NCBI RefSeq assembly: GCF_007828725.1
Contig: NZ_VIUW01000003.1
Location: 496,001 to 560,000 of the forward strand
Direction of reading: 5' to 3'
Length of the DNA stretch: 64,000 nucleotides
Origin: Marihabitans asiaticum
Lineage (GTDB): Bacteria > Actinomycetota > Actinomycetes > Actinomycetales > Dermatophilaceae
A program made the position numbers and the translations under genes. This document shows positions 55,801 through 63,494 of the stretch, one piece after another; the stretch's first letter is position 1, and the number at the start of each line of letters is the position of its first letter. The notes below the pieces were generated by a model. That model saw only the letters and a list, made by a program, of their open reading frames with translations. It had not been told where the DNA came from and searched no databases.

Positions 55801-56938
55801 TCGGCCGGTCACCGAGCTGGCTCTGCAAACCGACCCTGCCGTGGGTGGGCGCAGACCCACGAAGGTCCGGATCCAGTCGGACGGCCGCAGTGATGTCGAG
55901 CGCGCGGTCTCCGCGGACGGCACAGTGACGATCCCTGAGGTACGCACGAGCCGGATCAGGGTCACCGTGCTGGAGGCCGAGTCGACGCGCCCGCAGCTGC
56001 TGCTCCCGTCCGACGAGCCCCCGGTGGTCATCGGTGAGGTCGAGGTGGTCGATGCGCCACGAAGTGCCCTGGACGGCGCCCAGAAGGTCGGGCTGAAGTG
56101 CGGTTTCGGTCCGTCGCTGCAGGTGGACGGCGAGGAAGTGCAGACCCGGGTGACGGGCACGCGCGAGCAACTGCGCCTGGGTCGGCCGATGAGTCTGACT
56201 GCATGCGGCGATGTCTCCCTGTCGGTGGGCACTCACCGGATCCGTGTGCTTGCCTCCCCTGCGTTCGCGCCGAGGACACTGACGCTCGCCTCAGACGCGC
56301 TCGCGGAGCCAGAGTCTGCTCCGGTCGAGCCGACGCGTTGGACAAGCACCAGTCGCAGCGTCGAGGTCGGCGAGCGGGCCGAGGCTGTGGTGCTTCAGGT
56401 TCGAGAGAACGCCAACCCGGGCTGGGTTGCGACCAGTGGCGGCGAGGTCCTGAGCCCGATCACTGTAGACGGGTGGTCCCAGGGGTGGGTTCTTCCCGCC
56501 GGAGGGGCAACCTCCGTGGACCTGGAGTTCCGCCCGCAGCGTGTCTATTTTGCGCTCATCGTGGGCGGACTGGTCCTGGCGGGCATGGTTCTCGCCCTCG
56601 CGGTCGTCAGCCGACGCAAGAGCACGACGGTTCCGACCACCGTTGGGACGCCTGCACGGCGCTGGTCGAGCATTGCGATCCCGTCCGCCGCGCTGTTCTT
56701 CCTGGGAGGGCCGCTGGGCCTGCTCGGTCTTGGTCTCGTGCGGCTCCCGGAGCGGTGCCGACCAGCGGTACTTCTCGCCGTGCTCGCCACGGTCTGGGTG
56801 GTGTGGTCAGCCGCTTCTCCCTGGCCCTCAGGGCTGGAGACGAATCGGGACGTCGTCAGTCAGCTGCTCGCCCTGACGGTGGTCGGCGCTGCCGTGTCGG
56901 CGCCACAAGCACGTGCTCGGGGACGAAGCGGATCCTAG
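52868..56938 (+). CDS. AftD-like alpha-(1->3)-arabinofuranosyltransferase (GT-C, discoidin domains)
   Basis: A 1356-residue membrane glycosyltransferase. About eleven N-terminal helices form the GT-C core; the first outer loop has RIAGDTKLDLVVDPVGYLSRA (D41, D45), the acidic motif of AftD. The large outer region contains two carbohydrate-binding discoidin-like modules (about 700-810 and 930-1030, each with a VxASS...FDG/VDG...W pattern). The C-terminus returns to the membrane with several helices (about 1223-1350). AftD of mycobacteria uses decaprenyl-phospho-arabinose to branch arabinan. Here no arabinogalactan genes are visible, so the donor or polymer may differ. The family is clear; the substrate is inferred. 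Confidence 0.9.
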   Translation: MSGDHSGEPESRITRWLRALGPSAFLIAFALVQQPGRIAGDTKLDLVVDPVGYLSRALQLWDSTGAAGQLQNQAYGYLWPMGPFFAVFDLVGVPAWVTQRLWWALILLVAFHGMRLLLKRLSIGTEGSRLLGALAYALAPRMLLGLGAVSSEIWPMAVAPWVLIPLVAVGPGELWTAALRSAAAVLMTGAVNAVATGAVLVLPVLWILTRERWRLALLWRWAVAVAAVSLWWVGPLLLLGRYSPPFLSWIEAAEVSTSLASATEALRGTTQWLATIGWPQNSLWPAGPIVLGATPLVALGLVLVLLGLAGLVTAPSTWGGFARVGLLAGLVLVMLGSTTGALPWAPIAAAQPLLDGALAPLRNAHKFEPVIRIPLVMGLTHAVPVLARWGARRRWWRPALVPTVAAAAVVAMGAGPALVGVVQRGSFVEVPDYWQEAADYLEATDDGGRALVVPGATFPASYWGNSRDEPLQPLAMTPWMVRNAVPLGSAGATRLLNDIEARIASGYGGEELGRLFERTGITRVLLRADLDYSASGAPEPQVTDAALRSAGLRRVKSIGPEVGLSASATLRPFVGEEAALPAIGIYELPGSSGVVPPTARAKPLVVVGGPEAVALTATKRPMVLASDTRSVTETVETDSSVILTDTLQRREANFAAVRSLYGPLLAEDEPYRANRADHDWLMPWLPADGGDAQTAALLSGAESVRASSSLTMPAFGQKGDPSALPESAFDGSGDTAWRSAGEDPVGQWIEVQWEDQVDLGLTIPVTFDMDEGASVAEVRVETDAGSARTPITPPGFASDPPARYTVDVAVPAGSSSRFRLRVTDVHDERPTVSIRDIGAGSLPRVETWARVPGPVPGQLAGTHLQTSIDRAYACITDRAGIVRCRDGSDRRAPDETDLRREIELAGESTVAITGTLIPRPASDRLLARLDGLDVSASSTFHSPQTAAELGVDGDPSTYWAPRPEADGDPWIELSWPDRRPVTELALQTDPAVGGRRPTKVRIQSDGRSDVERAVSADGTVTIPEVRTSRIRVTVLEAESTRPQLLLPSDEPPVVIGEVEVVDAPRSALDGAQKVGLKCGFGPSLQVDGEEVQTRVTGTREQLRLGRPMSLTACGDVSLSVGTHRIRVLASPAFAPRTLTLASDALAEPESAPVEPTRWTSTSRSVEVGERAEAVVLQVRENANPGWVATSGGEVLSPITVDGWSQGWVLPAGGATSVDLEFRPQRVYFALIVGGLVLAGMVLALAVVSRRKSTTVPTTVGTPARRWSSIAIPSAALFFLGGPLGLLGLGLVRLPERCRPAVLLAVLATVWVVWSAASPWPSGLETNRDVVSQLLALTVVGAAVSAPQARARGRSGS

Positions 56939-58068
56939 AGTCGTCGCGCCCACTCCATGATCGGCTTCTCGAGCAGGCGCCAGCTCAGCTGCGCTACTGG
57001 GACGGTCACAGCCAGGGTTATCGCGCAGGTGAGCCAGAAGTGGCCACCGAAAAGCTGCCAGCCCGCGGTATCACGCACGAAGAACATGATTGGCAGGTGC
57101 CAAAGGAACACTCCATAGCTGATCGTTCCGAGGGCGACCATCACGCGGGATGCAAGGACCGATCGGAGGGCCGGGTGATCCAGCAGAGCAGCGGGCGCGA
57201 CAAGCAGAACCGAGAACACCCCGTACCCGATGTGCTTGAAGAGGTCCGAAGCCAGACCTGGGCGGCTCAGGTCGAACGGGCCTGCGAGGGAGGTGGAGAG
57301 CACCCAGAAGAGCGATGCTGCGATCGCAAGCACGCTTCCCACCGACGGCGTGAGAGTGGCCCGCGCCACCGCGAGAAGCGGGGGGCGCACCCGAATGACC
57401 GCGAGGGCCATCCCCCCAGCGAACCAGTCCAGGTGGCACACCAGGGTCCGTCCCCAGGTGAACGTCCCACCCGAGTCCTCTGTCAACCACGCGCGCGCGC
57501 CCCAGGCGAGGGCACACAACCCTGCGAGGACCAGCATCTCTCTTCCGCCACGGCCGCGCGCCGCCTGCCCGATCAGCAGCGCTAGTAGAGGCAACGCGAC
57601 GTAGAACATCACCTCGGTCGACAGGCTCCACAGCTGCGCGAGCCCAGGGAGCTGCCAATCTGACCTGACGCTCTGGAGCTGGACCAGGTTGGCCAGCCAT
57701 GGCATGGCGCCTGCGGCCCGTGAGTCGGGCACCAGCAGGTAGGTCGCCGCAAGCACCGGAAGCAGGGCGGGCACGAGGCGGAAAAAACGTCGAACGGCAT
57801 AGGGCCGGAGAGCAGGTCGTTCGCCCAGACCCGCGTGGTGACGGGCGTGGGGTCGGTAGAGCAGAAAGCCGCTGAGGACGAAGAAGATGGCGACGCCGAT
57901 ATCGAGACGCGCGAGTGGTCCCGGCAGCACGGTGCCACCGGTCCGGCCCGAGAGGAAGCCGGCGTGCGTCATCAGCACGGCTAGGGCCGCAACCGCGCGC
58001 AAGCCTTCGAGCTGGTTGTCACGCTCAACGGCTGTCGGTGTAGCCGCCGGAACCGTCACGGCAGTCAT
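56935..58068 (-). CDS. Acyltransferase 3 family membrane protein (OafA-like)
   Basis: 377 residues with about ten helices. The N-terminus NQLEGLRAVAALAVLMTHAGF carries the catalytic His region, and ARLDIGVAIFFVLSGFLLYRP and RRFFRLVPALLP are standard for the family, which O-acylates surface sugars, antibiotics or peptidoglycan using membrane-delivered acyl groups. No SGNH domain is fused. In this cluster it likely decorates the glycan built by the neighbouring enzymes. The ATG overlaps the stop of the upstream membrane gene (ATGA). The end overlaps the AftD-like gene tail-to-tail by four bases. Confidence 0.92.
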   Translation of the reverse strand: MTAVTVPAATPTAVERDNQLEGLRAVAALAVLMTHAGFLSGRTGGTVLPGPLARLDIGVAIFFVLSGFLLYRPHARHHAGLGERPALRPYAVRRFFRLVPALLPVLAATYLLVPDSRAAGAMPWLANLVQLQSVRSDWQLPGLAQLWSLSTEVMFYVALPLLALLIGQAARGRGGREMLVLAGLCALAWGARAWLTEDSGGTFTWGRTLVCHLDWFAGGMALAVIRVRPPLLAVARATLTPSVGSVLAIAASLFWVLSTSLAGPFDLSRPGLASDLFKHIGYGVFSVLLVAPAALLDHPALRSVLASRVMVALGTISYGVFLWHLPIMFFVRDTAGWQLFGGHFWLTCAITLAVTVPVAQLSWRLLEKPIMEWARRL

Positions 58069-59897
58069 CGGCTCTCCTTCGGCAGCGTGACGGAGCCGCT
58101 GGTCAGGCAGACGTTAACCTCGGAATCGCTCTGACGTACCACAACCGCCCGCACTCGGGCATCGCGGGGGACGGGCGCGATCAGAGTGTGAGGACCTCGT
58201 CGTACGGTGATCGGTCGGACCGTCTCCGTCATGATGATCTCACCCTGGTCGGTGAGCACGCCGAGCTCGATGTCGGTGGCATCGCCCACCAGCGCTCCCA
58301 CACGGACCAAAGAGCCGCGGAAGTAGCCTTGCGCTCCCGGAAGCCGGACGATGGCTTGACCGTCCACCGAGACGGCGGCGCACAGCTGCTCGGACTTCTC
58401 GGACGACATCAGTGCGGTCAGGTGGCCCGGTACCGGTTTGCCGCTCGGTGAGACCACACGGCTGTCCTCGCGAGCCACCGCTGTCGGCGTCTCGGGGGAA
58501 AGCAGCGCTATAAGCGGCTCCGTGGAGAAGTCCGGTTGGACCCACCACGGCACGATCGAGTCGGGCACTGCGGCCGGGAGGACGGGCGTCGATGGGTCAC
58601 GCTCAAGTCCGCTGCGCAGCGCCTCTACATAGCTGGTCGAGGGGTTGGTGTGCCATCTCAGGCCGAAAGAGACCCATGAGAAGAGACTGAGTCCGACGAC
58701 GCAGGCGACGCTCGCGGCGGCAGTTCGCCTCCAGGCCCGAGTCGGGGCGGGGATGGTGTCGAGGACGACCGCCAGCGTGACTCCGAGAGCAACGAGGACG
58801 TCGGGGTACAGGCGTAGGTCGTCGACGATGTCGGTCGCGCCTCGGCTGATCCGTCCGAAGTAGATGAGTACGTATACGGCCAAGACGAAGATCCCGGCAG
58901 GAGCTGCTACGTGCGCGATCCGGCGACGGGCGCTACGGTCCCGTGCCCGCCACAGGACGACAAGGAGCAGCCCTAGGCAAGTAGCGGCCGCGAAACCGGT
59001 AGGAGTCTGTGCCGAGGAGTATGCCCCGTTCTCGACCTGCCACCGCAGCGGACCGCCGAGCAGGGCCGGGATCTCGTTCTTGAAGAGCGAGCGTCCGGTG
59101 CTCGCCAAGAAGTGCCCAACGCTCGGGTCACCCTTGTCCAACGTGTCAAAATCCCCCGCTGCGTACACCCCGAGGAATGCGGCGGTGAACCCTGCAAGGG
59201 GCAGTGCGACGGGCAGCGAGGTCCGGAGTCGCTCGCTGATCGCGCCTCGACCGTGGACGAGGTGGACCCAGGCGATGACGAGGGTGAACAGGACGGCACG
59301 CTCGGAGAAGCAGTACGCCAGTGGCAGCAGGACGACGGGCAGCAGGGCCAACCGGCGATTCTCCTCACGGACGCCGCGGATCGTCGCCCAGGTTGCGAAG
59401 ACCCCAAGGGCGAGCGCGGCGTGCGTGGTCAGGCTTTGACGAAACCAGGCGGTAGACGGAGCGAAGCCAGCCGAGGTGAGCAGGATCACAGTGCCCGCTA
59501 CAGCGCCGAGCCGTCGTGTCGTCAGCTCGTTGATGAGCAGCCACACCGATGTAGCCAGCGTCGCGGCTATGAGGAGGGTCAGCACGACAGCGGGCCAGTG
59601 CTCGAGCGGGGCGCCGTGCGCCATGAGCCAGTCCACGGTTCTGGGGCCTGGTGCAAGATGGGTGCGGTTGCTCTCAATGATGAACGGCCAGGGTCCCCGG
59701 CCGGCTGCGTAGGCCTGTGCACGGAAGTCGTCGATGAAAAGGCCGCCGGGCACGACCAGCCAAGCCACGAGGATCAGGTGGAGACCGACCACCAGGAGCG
59801 CCGGACGATTCGCGCCACCACGTGACCGAGCCCAGTCCACGGCGGCGTCAAGGCGCTGACCGATAGTCTTGGCGCCTTCGCCGCGGGGGGTACTCAC
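58065..59897 (-). CDS. GT-C-like multi-helix membrane protein, glycan cluster
   Basis: 610 residues from the GTG at 59897. About eleven helices are followed by a C-terminal outer beta-rich domain (about 440-610). The first outer loop begins GGLFIDDFRAQAYAAGRG, with the Asp-Asp pair of GT-C glycosyltransferases, and STAWFRQSLTTHAALALG follows. It is most likely a polyprenyl-phosphate-sugar-dependent glycosyltransferase; the sugar is unknown. The GTG is chosen because TATCGT ends seven bases before it (leaderless). An ATG at 59966 and a TTG at 59990 in the same frame lack both signals. It is cotranscribed with the acyltransferase. Confidence 0.82.
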   Translation of the reverse strand: MSTPRGEGAKTIGQRLDAAVDWARSRGGANRPALLVVGLHLILVAWLVVPGGLFIDDFRAQAYAAGRGPWPFIIESNRTHLAPGPRTVDWLMAHGAPLEHWPAVVLTLLIAATLATSVWLLINELTTRRLGAVAGTVILLTSAGFAPSTAWFRQSLTTHAALALGVFATWATIRGVREENRRLALLPVVLLPLAYCFSERAVLFTLVIAWVHLVHGRGAISERLRTSLPVALPLAGFTAAFLGVYAAGDFDTLDKGDPSVGHFLASTGRSLFKNEIPALLGGPLRWQVENGAYSSAQTPTGFAAATCLGLLLVVLWRARDRSARRRIAHVAAPAGIFVLAVYVLIYFGRISRGATDIVDDLRLYPDVLVALGVTLAVVLDTIPAPTRAWRRTAAASVACVVGLSLFSWVSFGLRWHTNPSTSYVEALRSGLERDPSTPVLPAAVPDSIVPWWVQPDFSTEPLIALLSPETPTAVAREDSRVVSPSGKPVPGHLTALMSSEKSEQLCAAVSVDGQAIVRLPGAQGYFRGSLVRVGALVGDATDIELGVLTDQGEIIMTETVRPITVRRGPHTLIAPVPRDARVRAVVVRQSDSEVNVCLTSGSVTLPKESR

Positions 59898-59904
59898 GGC
59901 CGGC

Positions 59905-59910
59905 ACGATA
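59905..59910 (-). promoter_or_regulatory. -10 element of a leaderless promoter for the GT-C-like gene
   Basis: Read on the minus strand this is TATCGT, ending seven bases before the GTG at 59897. Confidence 0.5.
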
Positions 59911-59987
59911 TCCCGTCGCGAGGCGTTCGCGAAGGTGCTCGTTGTCGCACCACGGATGTGACCCATGTCGCGCAGATGAACGATGCT

Positions 59988-59999
59988 CAAAGCGCTTTG
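59988..59999. promoter_or_regulatory. Perfect 12-base palindrome, candidate operator
   Basis: CAAAGCGCTTTG is its own reverse complement. It lies just upstream of the TGC-TATGTT extended -10 at 60002-60010, filling most of the -35/-10 spacer of the DUF3068 gene, and about 80 bases upstream of the divergent promoter. The position suits a repressor site. It is AT-rich at its ends against a GC-rich background. Confidence 0.5.
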
Positions 60000-60004
60000 G
60001 CTGC

Positions 60005-60010
60005 TATGTT
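60005..60010 (+). promoter_or_regulatory. Candidate extended -10 element for the DUF3068 gene
   Basis: TATGTT preceded by TGC (60002-60004) forms an extended -10. It predicts a start near 60017 and a leader of about 30 bases with a weak ribosome-binding site. Confidence 0.5.
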
Positions 60011-60046
60011 GCCCGCAAGTAACCCGCAGAGATAGGTATCCACACG

Positions 60047-61009
60047 ATGCGCAAGGTCCTCGGATTGATCAGCCTGGCCCTGGCCGGCCTCCTTCTCATG
60101 CTGTCGGTCCTCGCGCTGACCTGGATCCCGGGTCAGGTCAAGAAGACCCCTCTGGGCATCGACACCAAGACCTACCTGACCGGGGAGGCGTCGGCCCTGC
60201 CGACCGGTGGTTCCTCGCCGGTGCAGTACTTCAGCCACAGCGTCGCCGACCCCGAGAACTCGACCGACGAGGTCATCGCCTTCTCCACCTTCACCTGCCT
60301 CACCAAGGTCGAGGGCCCCAACCCTCCCGACTGCGTTGATGACAACGACGAGGACAAGCGCCTCGTCAACGCCGGCACGGACAAGTTCGCCACCGACCGC
60401 GAGACCGCGCTTGCGCTCGAAGAGGGTTATCAGGAGTACGTCGGCGAGGACGCCGAGCCCCACACCGGGCTGGTCAACAAGTTCCCCTTCGACGTCGAGC
60501 AGAAGACCTACCCGTTCTGGGACGGCGTCCTCGGTCGCGCGGTAGACGCCGAGTTCCAGGGCGAGGAGGAGCTCGACGGGTTGAACACCTACGTCTTCCG
60601 CGTCGAGTCCACGGACGAGCCCGCCGAGATCGCCACCGACGTCGAGGGCACCTACAGCAGCACCAAGGACATCTGGGTCGACCCAACGACCGGGTCGATG
60701 ATCAAGCAGCACGAGAAGCAGGAGCGCAAGCTCGAGGACGGCCAGTCGGTGCTCGCTCTCGACATCGCCTTCACCGACGAGACTGTCGCGGCCAACGTCG
60801 CGGACGCCAAGGACAATGCAAGCAGCCTCGCCCTGATCGAGCGTCTCCCGCTGCTCTCGGCGATCGCGGGACTGATCTTCCTCGCAGTGGGCGCCCTCCT
60901 GCTGCTCTCCGGACGCAGCGGGTCGGACCGACGCCCCAGCGAGCCGCGCCATGGATCGGTGCGTGAGCAGGGCATCACCGAGGTCTTCGACGACCCGCAG
61001 CGGCGCTAA
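60047..61009 (+). CDS. DUF3068 (PorA-like) membrane-anchored envelope protein
   Basis: 320 residues: an N-terminal membrane helix (about 5-25), a large extracytoplasmic beta-rich domain (about 30-265), a second helix (about 268-286) and a basic cytosolic tail. The pattern TYPFWDGVLG, NTYVFRVEST and KDIWVDPTTGSMIK is typical of DUF3068, which some databases now label PorA family; this is not a demonstrated porin here. It is regularly encoded with AftD-like glycan clusters, suggesting a role in envelope glycan assembly. It overlaps the convergent methyltransferase by four bases. Confidence 0.86.
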   Translation: MRKVLGLISLALAGLLLMLSVLALTWIPGQVKKTPLGIDTKTYLTGEASALPTGGSSPVQYFSHSVADPENSTDEVIAFSTFTCLTKVEGPNPPDCVDDNDEDKRLVNAGTDKFATDRETALALEEGYQEYVGEDAEPHTGLVNKFPFDVEQKTYPFWDGVLGRAVDAEFQGEEELDGLNTYVFRVESTDEPAEIATDVEGTYSSTKDIWVDPTTGSMIKQHEKQERKLEDGQSVLALDIAFTDETVAANVADAKDNASSLALIERLPLLSAIAGLIFLAVGALLLLSGRSGSDRRPSEPRHGSVREQGITEVFDDPQRR

Positions 61010-61821
61010 CGACGGGCGCTGAAGATCACCGTCCCGGGCAGCAGATCTCCCCGCAGGGGTGACCACCCGCCCCACGTCTGAGAGTTCTGCGGGTGCCACT
61101 CCGGCTCGACCAGGTCCTCGACGACGAAGCCGGCGGCGACCAGCTCGCGCACCCGGTCACCGAGCGTGCGGTGATGCTCGGCGTAGGTGACGATTCCCCC
61201 TTCGCCCTCCACGTAGGGCGTGCGGTCGAAGTAGCTGTACCGTGCCGCCAAGCCGTCCGGTCCGGGAGCATCGGGGAAGGCCCACCTGATCGGGTGGGTG
61301 GTGGAGAAGACGAGCCGGCCCCCGGGCCGCAGCACCCGGGCGAGCTCGACCATGAGCCCCGCCGAGTCGGCGACGAAGGGGACCGCCCCGTAGGCCGAGA
61401 CCGCGAGGTCGAAGGAGGCGTCGGCGAAGGGGAGTGAGCAGGCGTCCGCGACGGCGAGAGCGGGTATAGGGGAGCCGCCGGTCTCGACCCGCCGGTTCAC
61501 CCCCTTCGCGACCTCGATCATCCCCTCGGACAGGTCGCTGCTCACCACCGTCGCGCCGCGAGCGGCGAGCCACCGACCGCCCTGGGCGCCGCCGGCGCCG
61601 AACTCCAGGACCCGAGCCCCACGCAGCCGCTCCGGCGGGCCGAGCACCGCCAGCTCGTCCTCGCGCCACCCCTCTGGCCCCCAGACCAGCTCGCAGTCGC
61701 CGAGGAAGTCGCCGTGCTCCGCGTAGTAGTCGGCGGCCTCGGAGTCCCACCAGCGCCGGTTGGCCGAGGTGGTCTCCCCGCCGGAGAGGGGACGACGGCC
61801 GAAGTGGGGATGCTCTGCCAT
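61006..61821 (-). CDS. SAM-dependent methyltransferase
   Basis: 271 residues from the ATG at 61821, a class I methyltransferase. After an N-terminal helix (RRWWDSEAADYYAEHGDFLGD) comes motif I, VLEFGAGGAQGGRWLAARG, then VVSSDLSEGM, DACSLPFADASFD and a C-terminal TTHPIRWAF region. The ending WHPQNSQTWGGWSPLRG is characteristic of an actinobacterial methyltransferase group of unknown substrate. A CACGAT hexamer ends six bases before the ATG and could drive a leaderless transcript. It is divergent from rpsA; the frame running on upstream through rpsA is a shadow. Confidence 0.86.
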   Translation of the reverse strand: MAEHPHFGRRPLSGGETTSANRRWWDSEAADYYAEHGDFLGDCELVWGPEGWREDELAVLGPPERLRGARVLEFGAGGAQGGRWLAARGATVVSSDLSEGMIEVAKGVNRRVETGGSPIPALAVADACSLPFADASFDLAVSAYGAVPFVADSAGLMVELARVLRPGGRLVFSTTHPIRWAFPDAPGPDGLAARYSYFDRTPYVEGEGGIVTYAEHHRTLGDRVRELVAAGFVVEDLVEPEWHPQNSQTWGGWSPLRGDLLPGTVIFSARR

Positions 61822-61847
61822 GGGCTCATCGTGCCAAGGGCCCCCCG

Positions 61848-61877
61848 TTGGTGTTGCCGGAGCATGGTCGCTAGGAT
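61848..61877 (+). promoter_or_regulatory. Candidate rpsA promoter
   Basis: TTGGTG (61848-61853) and TAGGAT (61872-61877) are separated by 18 bases, the best -35/-10 pair in the window. The transcript would start near 61884, leaving a leader of about 94 bases before rpsA. Confidence 0.6.
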
Positions 61878-61935
61878 TGCTGGGCGACCGCTGTGCGCGC
61901 CTCTGTGGCATGCACCGACGGTCCACCAGCATTAA

Positions 61936-61964
61936 CTGTCCACATCGATTACCTGTCCGCATCG
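61936..61964 (+). repeat. Near-identical 12-base direct repeat in the rpsA leader
   Basis: CTGTCCACATCG and CTGTCCGCATCG begin 17 bases apart (61936 and 61953), just before the weak GGAG ribosome-binding site at 61964-61967. They could be an RNA site for S1 autoregulation; this is inference. Confidence 0.5.
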
Positions 61965-61977
61965 GAGCTCCTACTAC

Positions 61978-63477
61978 ATGACTGCCACCACGGTCTCTCA
62001 GACCGCCCCCGAGATCGCCGTCAACGACATCGGCTCTCAGGAAGAACTTCTCGCCGCGATCGACTCCACGATCAAGGACTTCAACGACGGCGACATCGTC
62101 GAGGGTCACATCGTCAAGGTGGACCGCGACGAGGTCCTCCTCGACATCGGCTACAAGACCGAGGGCGTCATCCCCTCGCGCGAGCTGAGCATCAAGCACG
62201 ACGTCGACCCCGGCGAGGTTGTCGCCGTCGGCGACCCGGTCGAGGCCCTTGTCCTGCAGAAGGAGGACAAGGAAGGGCGGCTGATCCTCTCCAAGAAGCG
62301 TGCGCAGTACGAGCGCGCCTGGGGCACCATCGAGCAGATCAAGGAAGAGGACGGCGTCGTCACCGGCACCGTCATCGAGGTCGTCAAGGGCGGCCTCATC
62401 CTCGACATCGGCCTGCGCGGCTTCCTGCCCGCCTCCCTCGTCGAGATGCGCCGCGTGCGCGACCTCCAGCCGTACGTCGGCAAGGAGATCGAGGCCAAGA
62501 TCATCGAGCTGGACAAGAACCGCAACAACGTCGTCCTGTCCCGCCGCGCCTGGCTCGAGCAGACCCAGTCCGAGGTCCGCACCACCTTCCTCAAGGAGCT
62601 GCAGAAGGGCCAGGTCCGCTCCGGCGTCGTCTCCTCGATCGTCAACTTCGGCGCCTTCGTCGACCTCGGTGGCGTCGACGGCCTCGTCCACGTCTCCGAG
62701 CTGTCCTGGAAGCACATCGACCACCCCGGTGAGGTCGTCGAGGTCGGCGACGAGGTCACCGTCGAGGTGCTCGACGTCGACATGGACCGTGAGCGCGTCT
62801 CGCTCTCGCTCAAGGCCACGCAGGAGGACCCGTGGCAGCACTTCGCCCGGACCCACGCGATCGGCCAGGTCGTCCCGGGCAAGGTCACCAAGCTCGTCCC
62901 CTTCGGTGCGTTCGTGCGCGTCGAGGACGGCATCGAGGGCCTGGTGCACATCTCCGAGCTCGCCGAGCGTCACGTCGAGCTGCCTGAGCAGGTCGTCACC
63001 GTCGGCACCGAGATCTTCGTCAAGGTCATCGACATCGACCTCGAGCGTCGCCGCATCTCGCTCAGCCTCAAGCAGGCCAACGAGGACGGCGCGAGCATGA
63101 CCGAGTTCGACCCGACGATGTACGGCATGGCCGCCGAGTACGACGAGCAGGGCAACTACAAGTACCCGGAGGGCTTCGACCCCGAGACCAACGAGTGGCT
63201 CGAGGGCTTCGAGGCCCAGCGCGAGGCATGGGAGAAGCAGTACGCCGACGCCCACGCGCGCTGGGAGGCCCACCGCGCCCAGATCGAGAAGTCCGCGGCC
63301 GACGACGCCGCCGCGGCCGAGGCGGGGGAGTCCACCAGCTCCTACTCCTCGGACAGCTCCTCGAGCTCGTCCAGCAGCACCAGCAGTGCCCCGGCGCCGG
63401 CTGCTCCGGCCTCCGAGGGCACCCTCGCCTCGGACGAGGCGCTGGCCGCCCTGCGGGAGAAGCTGACCGGCGGCTGA
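61978..63477 (+). CDS. rpsA: 30S ribosomal protein S1
   Basis: Binds mRNA at the ribosome and helps initiation. It has 499 residues with four S1/OB repeats (about 38-105, 122-188, 208-277, 295-362), each with the GxVxxIxxxGAFVDL-like pattern; the third and fourth are closest to consensus (GVVSSIVNFGAFVDLGG, GKVTKLVPFGAFVRVE). This is the four-repeat actinobacterial form, shorter than the six-repeat E. coli protein. The C-terminal 120 residues are low complexity with a run of serines (about 443-461) and the end ALAALREKLTGG, resembling the tail of mycobacterial S1. A strong terminator follows. Confidence 0.97.
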   Translation: MTATTVSQTAPEIAVNDIGSQEELLAAIDSTIKDFNDGDIVEGHIVKVDRDEVLLDIGYKTEGVIPSRELSIKHDVDPGEVVAVGDPVEALVLQKEDKEGRLILSKKRAQYERAWGTIEQIKEEDGVVTGTVIEVVKGGLILDIGLRGFLPASLVEMRRVRDLQPYVGKEIEAKIIELDKNRNNVVLSRRAWLEQTQSEVRTTFLKELQKGQVRSGVVSSIVNFGAFVDLGGVDGLVHVSELSWKHIDHPGEVVEVGDEVTVEVLDVDMDRERVSLSLKATQEDPWQHFARTHAIGQVVPGKVTKLVPFGAFVRVEDGIEGLVHISELAERHVELPEQVVTVGTEIFVKVIDIDLERRRISLSLKQANEDGASMTEFDPTMYGMAAEYDEQGNYKYPEGFDPETNEWLEGFEAQREAWEKQYADAHARWEAHRAQIEKSAADDAAAAEAGESTSSYSSDSSSSSSSSTSSAPAPAAPASEGTLASDEALAALREKLTGG

Positions 63478-63494
63478 CCTCAGGTCGCCCCAGG

